Part shown: piece by piece, positions 62,491 through 64,000 of the stretch
Layout: each line of letters begins with the position of its first letter
Position numbering within the stretch: the first letter of the stretch is position 1
Assembly (NCBI GenBank): GCA_964495785.1
Contig: CAZBXL010000008.1
Coordinates: 14,057-78,056 of the forward strand
Source of the DNA: RFSX01 sp964495785
Lineage (GTDB): Bacteria > Bacteroidota > Bacteroidia > Chitinophagales > Saprospiraceae
Reading direction: 5' to 3'
Length of the DNA stretch: 64,000 bases
Notes under the pieces: model-generated
Databases searched by the model: none
What the model was told of the DNA's origin: nothing
What the model saw: only the letters and a program-made list of their open reading frames with translations
Translations under genes and position numbers: made by a program

Positions 62491-63590
62491 GAGCTCTTTA
62501 CTCTATATTTTTTTGCTTAGTGATTATAGCATGCGGTAGTCCTAAGAAATTTTATTCTAAAGGTAATTATGAGAAAGCATACACATCTGCGTTAAAGGAA
62601 CTTAAGTCGGGTAAGAAAGACCGTTCGCTTAAGACGATACTTGATAATTCGCTGAGTGAGATGATCCAAGACAATAAATCGCATAGAGCATCTCTTCTGA
62701 GATCAGATATAATAGAAGACTGGGAAGAGGCCTATGATATGACGTATAATCTCGTGGAGTTATATAATGAAGGTAGTAGATATATCGATACGGAATATGA
62801 TGTTGCGATGCAAGATTTACAATCTGATAATAATTTATTGAAGGGTGATATATTAAATAGCTACGTTGAGATGGGAGATATGAATATGAATTTATATTCT
62901 GAACGAGGTGATAAGCGCCAAGCTCAAGAAGCTTACTTTATGTACAACTCAGCACTTAAGTATAATCATCCTGTGAGTATAATGGATCTAAGATCAAGGG
63001 CGGAGAAGGCTCTGAATGCTGGGACGATCTTTGTCGATGTTATAGTTGATTCATGGGATGCGAGATACAGTTGGGATATTGAGAGGGAGTTTAAAAACTT
63101 AGAAGATAATGATGAATTATTCTATGAAATCAGCTTTGATAACTGGAGCCAAGAAACTGACTGTCAGCTAGAGATAGATTTTTCCAGCCTCGATAAAAAT
63201 ATTAGACAGGCGAGTAGGACAGAAAATTTTGTCGAAGAAATAGAAGACGGCTATAGAGATCAGGTAGATACTTCTGGAAATATTACAAGAGTGCCTATCT
63301 ATCGTGAAGTAAGCGGACAATTAACCATCATAGAAGAGATAATTGATTATAATTGGGATATGAGGGTACGAGCAAATAATGGAAATGGATATTGTGATTT
63401 TAGAAATAATCAATTCAGAGTATCCCGACAGGTCACTGTTATTAATTACGAAACTACAGGTGACGAGAGAGCTATACCTCGCGAGTATAACGCAAACTCA
63501 AATCAATCATTTACCACAAGTGATGAACGTAATCTTATCGAAGATCTCATAGAAGAGTCTTTTGACATTATAGAACAAAATTATTTTTAA
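62487..63590 (+). CDS. lipoprotein of unknown function coupled to murI
   Basis: A 367-residue exported protein with lipobox IIAC (Cys16). The following part (about 20-170) is TPR-like: SPKKFYSKGNYEKAYTSALK, then long amphipathic helices (YDMTYNLVELYNEGSRYID, AQEAYFMYNSALKYN). The second half (about 180-367) is acidic and beta/alpha mixed, with four cysteines or fewer and a helix at the end (LIEDLIEESFDIIEQNYF). I recognise no family. Its start overlaps the murI stop (ATGA), so it is translated with murI, which suggests a cell-envelope role. It is the last gene in the window. Confidence 0.8.
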   Translation: MRALYSIFFCLVIIACGSPKKFYSKGNYEKAYTSALKELKSGKKDRSLKTILDNSLSEMIQDNKSHRASLLRSDIIEDWEEAYDMTYNLVELYNEGSRYIDTEYDVAMQDLQSDNNLLKGDILNSYVEMGDMNMNLYSERGDKRQAQEAYFMYNSALKYNHPVSIMDLRSRAEKALNAGTIFVDVIVDSWDARYSWDIEREFKNLEDNDELFYEISFDNWSQETDCQLEIDFSSLDKNIRQASRTENFVEEIEDGYRDQVDTSGNITRVPIYREVSGQLTIIEEIIDYNWDMRVRANNGNGYCDFRNNQFRVSRQVTVINYETTGDERAIPREYNANSNQSFTTSDERNLIEDLIEESFDIIEQNYF

Positions 63591-63716
63591 GTTTTATCTC
63601 TCAGACTTAAATTATGAACTACCGATTGGTCTGTTATTCTATTATAATAACATGGTGTAGGAGTATTGCAGTGTCTTATTTATTTTTCATATCATAGATA
63701 ACGTTATCCTAATGGT

Positions 63717-63751
63717 TGTAGGGTTTTAGTAGTACCCATGTAGGGTAATAG
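63717..63751 (+). promoter_or_regulatory. TGTAGGG direct repeats, second copy
   Basis: TGTAGGGTTTTAGTAG (from 63717) and TGTAGGGTAATAG (from 63739) are 22 bases apart. The first agrees with the element at 11733 in all but one base over 16, and the 22-base spacing is the same there, which points to a shared regulator-binding site. Confidence 0.5.
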
Positions 63752-63859
63752 AGTATCTAATTTTCATATTACAGTATTTTATATGTTTACCTTTGAAGTA
63801 GAATGTTTAAGGGTGCTTATATGCACTTTGTGTAAAACAATTAGGGTTTTAAAATTTAG

Positions 63860-63900
63860 ACAGCGTTGCCAGTGGGTTTGGTGACGCTGTCTTATTTTAT
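63860..63900 (+). terminator. rho-independent terminator without an upstream gene
   Basis: GACAGCGT pairs with ACGCTGTC (8 bp), extended inward by four pairs with two G-T, around a 9-base loop, followed by TTATTTTAT. The nearest gene stop is 270 bases upstream, so it may end a small RNA or a long 3' end. Confidence 0.7.
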
Positions 63901-64000
63901 AGGAGTATTTTGATCAAATTTTATTGTCGAATAATTATAATCCTGATGAATATCTCTAATCAATCTTAGCAAGTATTAATTAGTCTGTGCTTTTGAAAAT

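Larger units (their letters stand above)
63591..64000. other. non-coding right edge with promoter-like repeats and a terminator
   Basis: These 410 bases hold no gene. They contain two TGTAGGG repeats (63717 and 63739), a -7-like box TACCTTTG (63788-63795), a TGCTTAT...GTGTAAAA stretch also found before the gene at 11839, and a terminator hairpin at 63860-63892. A short transcript between about 63800 and 63900 is possible. Confidence 0.5.

Noticed and set aside
1..64000. CRISPR arrays, tRNA and rRNA genes, insertion sequences or prophage
   Set aside because: I saw no regularly spaced repeats, no cloverleaf-like stretches with the T-loop motif, no transposase or integrase, and no phage structural genes.

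Overview
The window is AT-rich chromosomal DNA from a member of the Bacteroidota. The evidence is C-terminal type IX secretion (T9SS) sorting tails on three proteins, a PorD/DUF4835 gene, the Bacteroidota-type RNA polymerase omega subunit, the DUF4837, DUF4835, DUF2490 and DUF983 families, no obvious Shine-Dalgarno sequences, and several TAnnTTTG -7 boxes typical of the phylum. The protein repertoire (choice-of-anchor-B and M4 exoproteins, an MG2/TonB-plug protein, a GH3-family enzyme) fits an environmental Saprospiria- or Cytophagia-like bacterium; placement below phylum is inference. I see no rRNA, tRNA, CRISPR array, prophage or intact insertion sequence.

Layout. 0-5 kb: the end of a T9SS exoprotein, a MoxR ATPase, a hairpin-rich intergenic region, a DUF4837 lipoprotein, an M29 aminopeptidase and a small helical protein. 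5-12 kb: a large secreted choice-of-anchor-B protein, an ABC-F ATPase, a bestrophin-like channel, a ribosome hibernation factor and a small secreted beta protein. 12.7-16 kb: cysE-cysM (cysteine synthesis), folB (folate) and an OmpA-type lipoprotein. 16-20.5 kb: glutaryl-CoA dehydrogenase, an MG2/TonB-plug protein and a DUF2490 protein. 20.5-30.3 kb: an Upf1-like SF1 helicase, a secreted M4 metalloprotease, a Pif1-like helicase and a HerA-like ATPase. 30.4-34.2 kb: a minus-strand run read as bamD, rpoZ, coaBC, porD and purN. 34.8-39.5 kb: an SH3-GH3 gene pair, then a metal-uptake locus (DtxR/MntR regulator, binding protein, ATPase) with no permease beside it. 39.7-46.2 kb: a membrane pyrophosphatase, an MscS channel and an M16 protease. 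46.3-53.8 kb: mixed small genes (thioredoxin-like lipoprotein, fatty-acid hydroxylase-superfamily protein, M24 peptidase-patatin pair, FMN reductase, DUF983, DinB) and a paralogue of the small secreted beta protein. 54-61.6 kb: a SpoIIM-DUF4129-DUF4350-MoxR-DUF58 operon facing two RDD genes. 61.7-64 kb: murI, an unknown lipoprotein and a structured non-coding end.

Most of this is ordinary housekeeping and envelope biology. The parts that stand out are: (1) a run of closely spaced hairpins at 1.6-1.75 kb that looks like a dispersed element or structured RNA; (2) two small secreted paralogues resembling free-standing T9SS tails; (3) a direct-repeat upstream motif with 22-bp period shared by one of those genes and a possible small-RNA locus at the right edge; (4) the permease-less metal locus with a DtxR-like operator; (5) frequent forced TTG starts. 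I did not find a convincing new defence or biosynthetic system.
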